DNA of 64,000 nucleotides from the NCBI GenBank assembly GCA_022072175.1, contig JAJVIE010000013.1, forward strand, positions 194,746-258,745, written 5' to 3'. The stretch comes from Candidatus Omnitrophota bacterium (GTDB lineage Bacteria > Omnitrophota > Gorgyraeia > 2-02-FULL-51-18). Each line of letters opens with the position of its first letter. Positions within the stretch are counted from its first letter, which is position 1. Made by a program: the position numbers and the translations under genes. Positions 52,225 through 63,100 of the stretch are shown piece after piece. Below the pieces are notes generated by a model. It did no database searches, had not been told where the DNA came from, and saw only the letters and a list, made by a program, of their open reading frames with translations.

Positions 52225-53515
52225 CGACCTGATCCCGTTCAAGCGCAAGAAGTCTTCCGCCGGACAGGCGGACGGACCCGATGTGACGGCGCCGGCCCGC
52301 AAGAAGGGCCTGCCCAAGAAGAAGCTCTTCACGCTCGTGGCCGCGCTGATGGCCGCGACGCTGCTGTACTCGTTCGTCAAGGACCGAGTGACATGCGTGG
52401 GGGGATTCCCGGTGTTCAAAAAAGCCAAGAAGACCGAAGAGAAGAAGGTCTTCGAGGAGATCCCGGTCCCGGTCAAGGTCTACAAGATCGCGCGTGTGAG
52501 CTTCAGGGACACACTGCCCGCGCTCGGCACGATCAAGGGTTTCAGGGAGTTCGCGCTCAAGTTCGCGGTGAACGGGAACATCGAGTACATCAATTTCAAA
52601 GAGGGTGAGCGGATCACGCAGGGCGACATCATCGCCAGCCTCGATCAGAAGGAGGCGCTGCTCAAGCTCGAGTACGCGAAGATCGAGCTCGACAAACAGA
52701 GCAAGCTGTTCGAGCTCGGGTCGATCATCGAAGGCAAGCTCAAGCAGTCCCAGCTCGAATACCAGTCCGCCAAGGCCGAGCTGGACAAGACCAACCTCAT
52801 CGCGGTCAGCGACGGCTACATCGGCTCGCTGGAGGTCGAGAAGGGATCGTTCGTGACCCCGCAGGACCGTGTCGGCACGTTCGTCGACATGAAGGACGTG
52901 TACATCGAGTTCGGCGTGATCGAAAAGGACATCGCGAAGGTCAAGGAGGGCCAGAACGTCGAGATGACCGCGGACAGCTATCCCGACCAGCTCTTCAAAG
53001 GCCAGATCGACTCGATCTCGCCGTTGGTCGAAGGCCGCTCGCGTACGGTCAAGGTGCGTTCGAAGATCGCCAACCCCGACGAGAAGGTCAAGCCGGGCAT
53101 GTTCGGCCGCGTGAACACTCTCGTGTACGAGAAGGAGCAGGCACTGGTCATCCCGGCCTCGAGCTTCAAGAAAAAAGAGGACCAGCACTTCGTGTATCTG
53201 GTCCATCCGCAGGAAGAAGCGCCGGAGCCCGCGGCCGGTGAGGAACCGTCGGCGCCGAAGGACCGCAAGCGCAAGAAGGACGCTCCCGCGGCCGGAGCGG
53301 GTCCTGAAGGGGACGCGATGATCGGCCCTGAAGAACCCAAACAGAGCTTCGGGTTGATCGAGGTCCGCAACATCGAGATCGAGTACGCCACGCCCGATGC
53401 CATCGAGGTGAAGGAGGGTCTCGAAGAAGGGGACCTCGTGGTCGTCGACATCGACCAGGAGCTCAAGGACAAGGCCAAGGTCGAGATCACCGAAACGCAA
53501 GAGGGCATCTTTTGA
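52214..53515 (+). CDS. RND efflux periplasmic adaptor (membrane fusion protein)
   Basis: 433 residues with one N-terminal membrane helix (KKLFTLVAALMAATLLYSFV). The lipoyl halves are GNIEYINFKEGERITQGDIIASLDQKEALLKLEY and LIAVSDGYIGSLEVEKGSFVTPQD, with a short helical hairpin between; the beta-barrel has EVKEGQNVEMTADSYP-like sequence and EKVKPGMFGRVN. A proline/alanine/lysine-rich insert lies at about 335-375. GTG start at 52214. Links TolC-like and RND proteins of this operon. Confidence 0.92.
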   Translation: MKLSDLIPFKRKKSSAGQADGPDVTAPARKKGLPKKKLFTLVAALMAATLLYSFVKDRVTCVGGFPVFKKAKKTEEKKVFEEIPVPVKVYKIARVSFRDTLPALGTIKGFREFALKFAVNGNIEYINFKEGERITQGDIIASLDQKEALLKLEYAKIELDKQSKLFELGSIIEGKLKQSQLEYQSAKAELDKTNLIAVSDGYIGSLEVEKGSFVTPQDRVGTFVDMKDVYIEFGVIEKDIAKVKEGQNVEMTADSYPDQLFKGQIDSISPLVEGRSRTVKVRSKIANPDEKVKPGMFGRVNTLVYEKEQALVIPASSFKKKEDQHFVYLVHPQEEAPEPAAGEEPSAPKDRKRKKDAPAAGAGPEGDAMIGPEEPKQSFGLIEVRNIEIEYATPDAIEVKEGLEEGDLVVVDIDQELKDKAKVEITETQEGIF

Positions 53516-56500
53516 GCCTGCCCGCCTCGTCGATCCGCAGACCCATAGCGACCCTCATGTTCTACGTGGGGATCCTGTTGTTCGGTCTGATCTCGCTCAA
53601 CCTGCTGAAGCAGGAGCTGTTCCCTCCGATCACCTATCCGCAGCTCTCCGTCGTGACTCCGTACGCGAACGCCGCTCCGGAGGAGATCGAGACGCTGATC
53701 ACCAAACCCATCGAGGAGGCGGTCGGAGGCATCTCCGGATTGCGCAAGGTAACCTCGACTTCGCGCGAGGGCTTGTCCCTGGTGGTCGTGGAGTTCGGCT
53801 GGAACACCCACATGGATTTCGCCTCGCTATCTGTCCGCGAGAAGATCGATCTCATCAAGGAGCGCCTGCCGCGGGACGCGCAGGAACCGGTGGTCATCAA
53901 GTTCAATCCTTTCGAACTGCCGGTCATGTCCATCAGCGTCTCGAGCGCCGAGCGCAGTCCGGTGCAGCTCCGAGAGTTGGCGCGTAAGTGGTTCAAGGAC
54001 GAGCTGGAGAAGCTCAACGGCGTCGCTTCGGCCGCGATCACCGGCGGAGAGGAGGAACAGATCCTCGTCGACGTAGACCAGGGCAAACTGCGCGCAGCGG
54101 GCATGTCCATCTCCGACGTGTCGGACGCCATCAATAACGCCAATCTCAACTACCCCGGCGGCACGATCAAAGAGAGTTTCTACGAGTACCTGGTGCGTAC
54201 GATCGGGGAGTTCAAGCGCGCGGAGGAGATCGATCAAGTACCGGTCAAACGAGAGCACACCAAAGCCGCCGGTCGCGGCGAGGTCACGGAGGACGAGCCG
54301 TCCAACCGTCTCCTCTTGCTCAAGGACGTGGCCGATGTCACACGGACCGTCAAGGAGCGCACCAGCTTCTCAAGGTTCAACGGCCGGGAGAACGTGACCG
54401 TCGCCGTGCAGAAGCAGGCCGCCAGCAACACCATCCTCGTGGCCGATATGGTGCGGCGCAAGCTCAAGGACCTCCAGGAGCAGCTGCCCAAGGATATCCA
54501 CATCGATATCGTCTATGACCAGTCCAAGTTCATCCGGGAGGCGCTCAACGGGGTCAAGGACGCGGCCATCCAGGGAGGGTTCCTGGCGTTCTTCGTCCTG
54601 CTCGTTTTTCTCCGGGACCTCAAGAGTTCGATGCTCGTGGTCACGATCACTCCCGTGACCATCCTGGCGACGTACACGCTCATGTATTTTCTCGGCATCT
54701 CGCTCAACGTCATCTCGCTCGGCGGTGTTGCGCTCGGCGTGGGTATGCTCCTCGACAACGCCGTCGTCGTCATCGAGAACGTGTACCGTAACTTCCGTGA
54801 GAAGCCCGCAGAAGGTATCGATACGGCCGCGAGGGTCGGCTCGGAGGAGGTCATGGCTCCGATGGTCGCCTCGACCCTGACGACGGTTTCGGTGTTCCTG
54901 CCGATCGTGTTCGTCACGGGCATCGCCGGTCAGATCTTCAAAGAACTCGCGTGGGTCGTCGTCGTGACCCAGGTCATCTCGGCGATCATCGCGTTCACGC
55001 TGTTGCCGATGCTGATCGCCAAGGTCGGTAAGAGCTCTTCGCTGGCGCATCGCGACATCTTCGATGAGGAGAACGCGGATAAGGCACGACCTCGCCTGCC
55101 GCTGGCGGTCAGGATGTACCAGGGGTTCCTCAGGGTTTTCGGCAGGCCCATCGACTGGATCGAGCGCACGTACGTTCGTCTCCTGCCGTCTTTCATCGAG
55201 CGCAAGGGGATGTTCCTCTTCATGATCTTCCTGGTCTTCGTGGGAAGCTTGTTCGTGTTGGCCACGATGGAACGTGTGCTCCTGCCCAAGGTCGATCAGG
55301 GACAGTTCATGGTGAAGGTCGACATGCCGGTCGGGACCCGCGTGGAGATCACCGATGGCATCTCGCGGAAGATCGAGAACTTCATCGGTCAGATACCGGA
55401 GGTGCGCTATACCTCCGCGGTGGTCGGATCGAGCAGGGGAGATTCGACCAAGGACATCCTGGAGCGGTTGGGTTCGAACCAAGCGCAGATCATCGTGAAC
55501 CTTCGAGCCGAGCGGAAGCGAGGCACCGATGAGGTGGTGCAGGAGATCCGCAGGTACTTCGAGTTGTCCGCGGGCTCAGACCTCGTGCGTCCGGCGCGCT
55601 TGAGCTATGTGCTCTATGAGAGCGCTTTCAAGGTCGGCAGCGACATCGATGCGCCCATCGTCGTCGAGATCAAAGGCCCCAAACTGGACGAACTGCGCCG
55701 CATCGCGCTCAAGACGCAGGAAACCCTGTCGGCCATCCCCGGTGTGTACGGCATCGCCAACAGCATCGCGGAGGCTTTCCCCGAGACCAAGATCATCATC
55801 AACAAGGACCGCGCCAGCTACTACAAGCTCTCCGTCGTGTCCATCGCGCAGGCGGCCAATATCGCGATGAAGGGCATCATCGCCAGTAAGTTCAAAGAAG
55901 AAGGCCGCGAGATCGATATCCGTGTACAGCTCAAGGAAACGGATCGGGACCAGTTCCAGAAACTCGGCCTCCTGACCGTCTACTCACCGCTGGATATGGT
56001 GGTCCCGATGTCGGACTTCGTGCGATTCGAGAGGGGCCGGGGTCCCAGCGAGATCAAGCGAGTCTCCCAGGAAAGGACCGTGCAGGTATACGCGAAGATC
56101 TATGAGCGGGGGCTCAGCGAGGTGGTCAAGGACGTCGAGCTGGCGCTGGCGCGAATGAAAGTGCCCGATCGCTATGAAGTGCGTCTGGCCGGAGAGAGCG
56201 AGGAGATCCAGGAATCCTTCGCGAGCCTGCAGTTCGCGTTCACGCTCTCGGTCGTTCTGGTGTACATGATCATGGCCGCGCAGTTCGAATCCCTCTGGCA
56301 GCCGTTCATCATCATGTTCTGTCTACCGCTGTCGCTCATCGGCGTTGCGATCGCGCTATGGGTGTCGTCGACACCGCTGAGCGTCGTTGTCATCCTTGGC
56401 ATCATCCTGCTCGGCGGTATCGTCGTCAATAACGGCATCATCCTCATCGACTATCTGAACCAACTGCGCGCTCAGGGTATGCCCCTGCGCGAAGCGGCCA

Positions 56501-56775
56501 TGCAGGCCGGACGGGTGCGTCTGCGGCCGATCCTGATGACGGCGTTCTCGTCCGCGATCGGCTTGTTGCCACTGGCCCTGGGTATCGGTGAAGGCGCGGA
56601 ACTGCAGGCGCCGATGGCCGTGGCCGTCATGGGCGGCATCCTGATGGCGACGTTCCTGACGCTCGTGGTCATCCCGTCCATCTATATCGGGACCGAGGAG
56701 ATGGCGCAAAAGGTCCGCTCCTGGCGTCGGAAGGAGTCCTCGGAACCGCAGGCCGGACTGGGTACGGCGCAATGA
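53512..56775 (+). CDS. RND efflux transporter, first subunit
   Basis: 1087 residues with 12 membrane helices and two porter domains. SSIRRPIATLMFYVGILLFG begins helix 1; GVALGVGMLLDNAVVVIENVYRN contains the proton-relay Asp pair of helix 4; the second half ends with VVNNGIILIDYLNQLRAQG and RLRPILMTAFSSAIGLLPLALG. A charged insert (VKREHTKAAGRGEVTEDEPSN) sits in the first porter domain near residue 245. It overlaps the adaptor by 4 bp. With a second, different RND gene next door it may form a mixed trimer as MdtB/MdtC do. Confidence 0.93.
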   Translation: MSLPASSIRRPIATLMFYVGILLFGLISLNLLKQELFPPITYPQLSVVTPYANAAPEEIETLITKPIEEAVGGISGLRKVTSTSREGLSLVVVEFGWNTHMDFASLSVREKIDLIKERLPRDAQEPVVIKFNPFELPVMSISVSSAERSPVQLRELARKWFKDELEKLNGVASAAITGGEEEQILVDVDQGKLRAAGMSISDVSDAINNANLNYPGGTIKESFYEYLVRTIGEFKRAEEIDQVPVKREHTKAAGRGEVTEDEPSNRLLLLKDVADVTRTVKERTSFSRFNGRENVTVAVQKQAASNTILVADMVRRKLKDLQEQLPKDIHIDIVYDQSKFIREALNGVKDAAIQGGFLAFFVLLVFLRDLKSSMLVVTITPVTILATYTLMYFLGISLNVISLGGVALGVGMLLDNAVVVIENVYRNFREKPAEGIDTAARVGSEEVMAPMVASTLTTVSVFLPIVFVTGIAGQIFKELAWVVVVTQVISAIIAFTLLPMLIAKVGKSSSLAHRDIFDEENADKARPRLPLAVRMYQGFLRVFGRPIDWIERTYVRLLPSFIERKGMFLFMIFLVFVGSLFVLATMERVLLPKVDQGQFMVKVDMPVGTRVEITDGISRKIENFIGQIPEVRYTSAVVGSSRGDSTKDILERLGSNQAQIIVNLRAERKRGTDEVVQEIRRYFELSAGSDLVRPARLSYVLYESAFKVGSDIDAPIVVEIKGPKLDELRRIALKTQETLSAIPGVYGIANSIAEAFPETKIIINKDRASYYKLSVVSIAQAANIAMKGIIASKFKEEGREIDIRVQLKETDRDQFQKLGLLTVYSPLDMVVPMSDFVRFERGRGPSEIKRVSQERTVQVYAKIYERGLSEVVKDVELALARMKVPDRYEVRLAGESEEIQESFASLQFAFTLSVVLVYMIMAAQFESLWQPFIIMFCLPLSLIGVAIALWVSSTPLSVVVILGIILLGGIVVNNGIILIDYLNQLRAQGMPLREAAMQAGRVRLRPILMTAFSSAIGLLPLALGIGEGAELQAPMAVAVMGGILMATFLTLVVIPSIYIGTEEMAQKVRSWRRKESSEPQAGLGTAQ

Positions 56776-56794
56776 GCCCGGAGAGACGAGAGCG

Positions 56795-59700
56795 ATGAAC
56801 CTGCCTGAGATCTCGATCAAACGCCCGGTGACGGTGCTCATGATGACGCTCATCGTCATCCTTTTCGGCATCGTGTCCATGACCAAGCTGCCGGTAGAGC
56901 TCTATCCGAACACTTCTTTCGGCGAGATCAGCATCATCATCAACGCCCGAGGAGGCATCCCCCCGTCCGAAGTGGAGGACCTCATCACGCGCCTGGTCGA
57001 GGACGCTGTTTCCACGGTCAGCGATCTCGAGCAGGTCCTGTCGATCTCCAAGGAAGGCGAATGCACCGTCGTCTTGAGCTTCAAGTCCGGGACGGACATG
57101 GATTTCGCGGCGCTGGAGGTGCGCGAGAAGTTCGCCAAGATCAAGAACCAATTACCCAAGGAGATCGAGAAACCGGTCATCGCGCAGTTCCAACAGGGCG
57201 ATGTGCCCATCATCATCGTCTCCGCCACCAGTGAACGGCGAACGACCGAAGAGATCCGCAAGATCGTCGACAATACGATGAAGGAGAGCCTCAAGAGGGT
57301 CGCCGGCGTCGCCAACGTCGAGATCGCAGGCGGTCGTGAGCGCAAGATCATGGTGGAAGCCGACCAGACGAGGCTGGCGGCGTTCGGCATACCGATCGAT
57401 GAGGTGACCGGTGCGCTGGGGAGCAATAACCTCAATCTGTTGTCCGGCGAGGTCGAGCGGACACGCGACAAGTACCTCGTTCGCGTGATCGGTGAGTTCG
57501 ACTCCATCTCGCAGATCGAGAACATGGGCTTGAGGCGGACCGATCAAGGCTCCGTGATCCGGGTCAAGGACGTCGCGATCGTGAAGGACTCCTTCCTCGA
57601 AGCTCAGGAATACGCGCGGCTCAACGTCAAGCCTGTCGTTACGGCCTATGTCCAGAAGGAGAGCTCCAAGAACACCATCACCGTCGCCAAGGACATACTC
57701 AAAGAGATCGATCTGCTCAAACACAAACTACCTCAAGATATCCACCTGGTCGTGACGTCCAACCAGGCCGAGTTCATCGAGAAAGCGATCGACAACCTCA
57801 AGGACTCGCTGTTCCAAGGGATCCTTCTGATCGTACTGGTGTTCTTCATCTTCCTCTTCAAGTTGAACCTGCCTAAACTTGGCGTGGTATTGGCGCTGAT
57901 CGGTGCGGCGATGTTCTTCAAAGGGACACCGCTGTACGTGTTGGCGCTGGCCGTTGTGGCGGCTATCGTGATCGTGCCGAAGTTCAGGTCCATCGTCATC
58001 GTCACGCTGCCCGTGCCGATCTCTGCCATCGGCACGTTCATCTTCATGCGCTCGATGGGACTGACGATCAATGTGATGACGCTCTTCGGCATCGCCCTCG
58101 GCGTAGGCATGCTCGTCGACAACTCCATCGTCGTCTTCGAGAACATCCTCAAGAAACGCGAGCAAGGTCTGGACATCAAACAGTCCGCGGTCCAGGGCGC
58201 CGACGAGATGTTCCTGTCCATCGTCGCTTCGACCCTGACCAACGTGATCGTGTTCCTGCCGCTCGTCTTCATGGGCGAGGAGCTGCAGAAGCTCTACTCC
58301 GGCATGGCCATGACCATCGTCATCTCGCTGTTCATCTCGCTGGTGTGCGCGGTCTCGCTCGTGCCGATGATGTGTTCACAGACGATCCTGTCCGGACAGA
58401 TCTCCAATCAGGCCGAAGCTGCGCAGTGGGTGGACCGGTTCGCGCGCTCACAGAGAAAACTCCTCTTCACGACCATTCGCAACCAGATCTGGGTGGTCGC
58501 GGGAGCGATCGCGGTGCTCTTGATCTCATGGTTCATGATGTCCCGGCTCGGCTTGGAATACCTGGGCAGTACCGAGCAGAACAAGTTCACGACCTATGTC
58601 GAGATGCCGACGGGAACCAAGCTCGAGGTCTCTGACAAGACCGTCAAGAAGGTCGAGCAGATCATGCGTAAGATACCGGAGGTGAAGAACGTCAGCTCGC
58701 GCATCGAAGCCTGGTCCTCGAAGGTCTATGTGGAGCTCGTGCCGGCCACCCAGCGCAAACGCACGGTCAATGACATCATCGAGAGCGTCCGCCCGGAGAC
58801 CAGCAAGATGCATCCGGCGTTCGTGTACTTCCAGCAGGAAGAGCAGGTCGGTACCAAGGAAGTGATCCTGGAGCTGTTCGGCTACAACTATGACAAGCTC
58901 CGGGAGCTGGCCATCGCGATGGCCAACAAACTGGGCCAGGTCAAGGGTCTGACCGATGCCAAGATCCGGATGCGTGAAGGTCGCCCCGAGATGCAGGTCC
59001 TCGTTCAAAAGAAGACCGCAGGCATACACGGCATCGATGTCGGGACGGTGGCCAACCAGGTGCACGGTCAAATGAGAGGATTTCGAGCGACCGTCTTTCA
59101 TACCGAAGGTAAGGAGGTCGAGACGATCACGCGGCTCGATGAGAAGTACCGCAAGACGTTCAAGGACCTTCACCGACTCATCCTGACGACCGAGAACGGC
59201 GATCCGATCCTGCTGGAGCAGTTGTCGGATTTCAAGTTCGGCCTCGGTCCCAGCGAGATCTGGCGCAAGAACCGCAATCGAATGATCCAGGTCAGCGCCA
59301 ATATTGGCAAGGTACCGCTGAGCAAGATCGTCGAGGACATCAAGTTCGCCATGAAGGACATTCCCTTTCCGGAGGACTACTTCTACCGGGTGGGCGGGGA
59401 CTATCCCAATCTTGTGAAGACCAACAAGCAGATGCGGATGATGATCGTTTTTGTGCTCGTGCTGATCTACCTCGTCCTGGCGGCGCTTTTTGAATCGTTC
59501 GCGCAACCGATCTTAATCATGGTCGCCGTGCCGCTGGCTCTGGTGGGAGCCGTCATCGCTCTGACCATGGGCCCCAAGACGATCAGTATCGGTGCTCTGC
59601 TTGGAATGATGATGTTGGGCGGAATTGTTGTTAATAATTCGATTATGTTGATGGATCGTATCAATTACTATGTCCGGGACTTACGCATCGGACATGTCAG

Positions 59701-59974
59701 ATCAGCCGTTATGGCGACGCAAGACCGTCTACGGCCTATTCTTATGACTTTTGCGTCGACGGTCTTGGGTCTGGTTCCGATGGCCATTGATAAGTCCGAG
59801 GGAGCTAATCTGTGGTCACCCCTAGCGATCACCGTCATCGGAGGCATCGTGAGTTCAACGGCGTTAACGTTACTTGTTACTCCAAGTTTTTATATTATTT
59901 ACACATCATCGCTTGATTGGATAAGTAAGACGAGCAAATATATAATGGCTAAAAGAGTACAATTTGCAAGTTAA
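56795..59974 (+). CDS. RND efflux transporter, second subunit
   Basis: 1059 residues, same fold as its neighbour: ISIKRPVTVLMMTLIVILFG, GIALGVGMLVDNSIVVFENILKK with the helix 4 Asp, and VVNNSIMLMDRINYYVRD near the end. Between helices 2 and 3 there is an extra hydrophobic hairpin of about 40 residues (around 355-395: KLGVVLALIGAAMFFKG then YVLALAVVAAIVIVPKF), which ordinary RND pumps lack. The last 370 bp are AT-rich compared with the rest. Starts 19 bp after the first subunit. Confidence 0.92.
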   Translation: MNLPEISIKRPVTVLMMTLIVILFGIVSMTKLPVELYPNTSFGEISIIINARGGIPPSEVEDLITRLVEDAVSTVSDLEQVLSISKEGECTVVLSFKSGTDMDFAALEVREKFAKIKNQLPKEIEKPVIAQFQQGDVPIIIVSATSERRTTEEIRKIVDNTMKESLKRVAGVANVEIAGGRERKIMVEADQTRLAAFGIPIDEVTGALGSNNLNLLSGEVERTRDKYLVRVIGEFDSISQIENMGLRRTDQGSVIRVKDVAIVKDSFLEAQEYARLNVKPVVTAYVQKESSKNTITVAKDILKEIDLLKHKLPQDIHLVVTSNQAEFIEKAIDNLKDSLFQGILLIVLVFFIFLFKLNLPKLGVVLALIGAAMFFKGTPLYVLALAVVAAIVIVPKFRSIVIVTLPVPISAIGTFIFMRSMGLTINVMTLFGIALGVGMLVDNSIVVFENILKKREQGLDIKQSAVQGADEMFLSIVASTLTNVIVFLPLVFMGEELQKLYSGMAMTIVISLFISLVCAVSLVPMMCSQTILSGQISNQAEAAQWVDRFARSQRKLLFTTIRNQIWVVAGAIAVLLISWFMMSRLGLEYLGSTEQNKFTTYVEMPTGTKLEVSDKTVKKVEQIMRKIPEVKNVSSRIEAWSSKVYVELVPATQRKRTVNDIIESVRPETSKMHPAFVYFQQEEQVGTKEVILELFGYNYDKLRELAIAMANKLGQVKGLTDAKIRMREGRPEMQVLVQKKTAGIHGIDVGTVANQVHGQMRGFRATVFHTEGKEVETITRLDEKYRKTFKDLHRLILTTENGDPILLEQLSDFKFGLGPSEIWRKNRNRMIQVSANIGKVPLSKIVEDIKFAMKDIPFPEDYFYRVGGDYPNLVKTNKQMRMMIVFVLVLIYLVLAALFESFAQPILIMVAVPLALVGAVIALTMGPKTISIGALLGMMMLGGIVVNNSIMLMDRINYYVRDLRIGHVRSAVMATQDRLRPILMTFASTVLGLVPMAIDKSEGANLWSPLAITVIGGIVSSTALTLLVTPSFYIIYTSSLDWISKTSKYIMAKRVQFAS

Positions 59975-59999
59975 TAGTCAAAAAAAATATCAATGCAAA

Positions 60000-60028
60000 T
60001 TGCTTATACTATATGGAAATGCCATAAT
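60000..60028 (+). promoter_or_regulatory. Candidate promoter of the giant repeat protein gene
   Basis: TTGCTT (60000-60005), 17-nt spacer, CATAAT (60023-60028) in a 193-bp AT-rich gap. The leader would be about 130 nt. Confidence 0.45.
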
Positions 60029-60114
60029 TTATTATGCAAACAAAGCGAAAGGAAATTATTTCACTAATTTAATAAGATAAATGAAAAGTGTTTAATATTA
60101 AAACCCACGGTTGT

Positions 60115-60167
60115 AAAAGAATGAGAGGGGTCTTTACCCTTTTCTCTTCTTTTACTTCGGTAAAAAG
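60115..60167 (+). promoter_or_regulatory. Two mutually exclusive leader hairpins
   Basis: Hairpin A pairs AAAAGAA (60115-60121) with TTCTTTT (60147-60153), GAGA with TCTC and GGGT with ACCC. Hairpin B is TTTTAC (60150-60155), a TTCG tetraloop and GTAAAA (60160-60165), ending 2 nt before the ATG pair at 60168/60171. They share 60150-60153, so only one can form. No Shine-Dalgarno is seen. Confidence 0.55.
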
Positions 60168-63100
60168 ATGATGGAAGAAGAGCGAACGAGCGAAGAACTC
60201 CAACGCTTTAAAAGCAGCTGGTCGCTGAGGCTCAAGGTCATTGCCTGGGTCCTGCTGACGACTTTCTTCTGCGAGCAGACCGTCTACGCGGCCGACAGCT
60301 CGGCATTCCGTCTGCAGCGCGAACGCAAAAAAGAAGATAGCAAATTCCTTCCCCGGTATCTCCAGGAACAGCAAGCCAAGCACGAGGAATTCGTGCAAAA
60401 AAGGCAGGACTTGGACGATCTTTCAAGATCATTGGACGATGATCTCACCAAGAGGCTCCGTAAGAAGAAAAAGAACCTCTTCGACGATGATCGTCGTCGT
60501 GGAGGTGTCGGCAGCAATAAGGGCAATATGAACTACACCCTCGAAGATAAAGATGAGGATGGCCGGCCGGACGAACTTGTCCACCACGAGTACGACGAGA
60601 ACAACAACCTGGTCAAAACGACCCGGTACGACGTCAGCGAGATCGACATCAGTGAGTATGTGGCCGCCGCGGAGTTCGTCGAAGGTGAGGACGGCACCCG
60701 CATCTGGGGCGGCTACATGGAGATCGATAAGAGCAAGCTGACCGAAGACCTGATCATCAGCGAGACGTACTACGAAGGGGAGGGGGAGGATCGTAGGATC
60801 AGTCACGTCCTGAGCGACTTTGACCGCGAGACCGGTAAGCCCGGTCAGGCGACGCTGTATCTCTATGAAGGTGACAGGCTGTCGTCGACGATGACCTATG
60901 ACATCGAAGGCAAGGACCTCAACACGGAGACCGACGCGTTCTTCAGCACTTTGAGCGGCGAGGACCTGGTGCAGATCGCCGAGTTCGAGGGAGCCCGGGG
61001 ATCCGAACTGCTCAAGTACGTATTCACCGATTTCGTCGAGGGTGAGGATGGAGAGTTTAGAGCCGAAATGATGCAGGTCTATCTCTACAATGAGGACGGA
61101 TCCATCGACAAAACGCTTCAGTACGACGTCTCCGAGTTGATCACAGAGGCGGATTGGGAAGAGAACAAGGCTTTGATGGGTGCGGGACACATCTCCATGA
61201 TCGAGCACCTTCTGCTCGAGACCGTCTACGAAGGGTCCAAGGGTAAGGAGGTTGTCTCTCAGGCTTTCGGATACTCCCAGGGGCAGATCATCTCACGCGA
61301 TGATTATATTTACGACGAGCGCGGTCGGTTGGAGAGGATCTATTCCTTCGATACGACCGATCTGACCGAAGAAGAAGCTCGTCAGAAGTCGTCGTCCGAA
61401 CTCGTCTTCAATGAGGACGGGGAGCTGATCGAGGGGTCTTTCACCGGGACTCTCAAATCCGAAAAGGTTTTCTCCGGGTCCAAGGGTGACGAGAAGATCG
61501 AGCAAGTCCTCACCTACGGCACGGAAGAAGACGGCTCTTACTATATCGAGGAGCGCGTCGATTACGTCTACGAGGACGGAGAGATGAAAGCCGTCTACAG
61601 CTTCGACACGCAGGGACTTTCCATCGAGGAGGCCCGACAGAAGGTCTCGGGTCTGATCCAATTCGACGAGGAAGGCAATGTCATCTCGGGTTCGTTCACG
61701 GGGACGCTGACCAGCGAGACGACCTATTCTGGCTCGGAGGGCAAGGAGAGGATCGATCAGGTCTTCATCTACGAGAAGGATTCCGACGGCAGTTACTCGA
61801 TCACCGAACGACAGGACTACATCTACGACGGCGACAGACTCACCAATCTGTATACGTTCGATACCGAAGGTCTCAGTTTCTCCGAAGCACGCGAAAAAGC
61901 CTCAGGGCTGTTGGTCTTCGATGCTAACGGCGAACTTATCGAGGGTAGTTTCACTGGGACGCTGGTGTCCGAAGTGGTCTACGAGGGCTCGTCCGGCGGT
62001 GAAAGGATCAGCCAGATCTTCGTCTACGATCGGGACGAGAACGGGAATTATTCCATCGTACAACGTACGGATTACTATTACGAAGACGGTGTTCTTAAGA
62101 GCACCTATGTGTTCGAGACTTCCGGGCTGTCGTTGGAGGATGCCAAGCAGAAATCCAGCGGACAGATCGTCATGGATGATCAGGGGAACATCGTATCAGG
62201 TAGTTTTACAGGTACCTTGCAGAGCGAGACCGTATATTCAGGTCCTGAAGGCCGTGAGACGGCGGACCAGACCTTCGTATACGCCAAAAATGCGGATGGG
62301 ACTTACAGCATCACGGAGAGAACGGACTACATATATAAAGGAGGAAGTCTCATTCGCTCCTATACCTTCGACACCGAAGGGCTTTCCATTTCCGATGCTC
62401 GCCAAAAGGTCGATGGCGAGATCAGCATCGATGATCAAGGCAACCTCGTTTCAGGCAGCTTCACCGGCACACTCATCAGCGAGAGCACCTACTTCGGTCC
62501 TGCGGGTTCGGAACGGGTCAGCCAGACGTTCATCTACGAGAAGGACGGCGATGAATACAAGATCACCGATCGCATCGACTACGTCTATGAGGATGGAAGG
62601 CTCGTTGCCACATACACGTTCGATACGACGGGCCTGAGCACGACCGAAGCGCGCGAGAAGAGTTCCGGCATCCTTGTTTTCGATCAGGATGGCAACCTCA
62701 TCTCTGGATCGTTCACCGGTACGCTGATCAGCGAGACGACCTATGAAGGCGCCGCGGGCAAGGAAAGACCGTCACAGACCTTCGCTTATGAGAAGAACGA
62801 CAACGGCACCTACTCGATCACCGAGAGGACCGACTACATCTACGAGGGCGGCGTGCTCAAGGCCACCTACACCTTCGACACGACCGGCCTGGACATGGAC
62901 GAGGCCCGCCAGAAGGCCTCGGGAGTGCTGGCGTTCGACGAGAACGGCAACCTCATCTCCGGTTCCTTCACCGGCACGCTGATCAGCGAGACGACCTATG
63001 AAGGCGCTGCGGACAAAGAAAAGCCCTCGCAGACCTTCATCTACGAGAAGAACGACAACGGCACCTACTCGATCACCGAGAGGACCGACTACATCTACGA

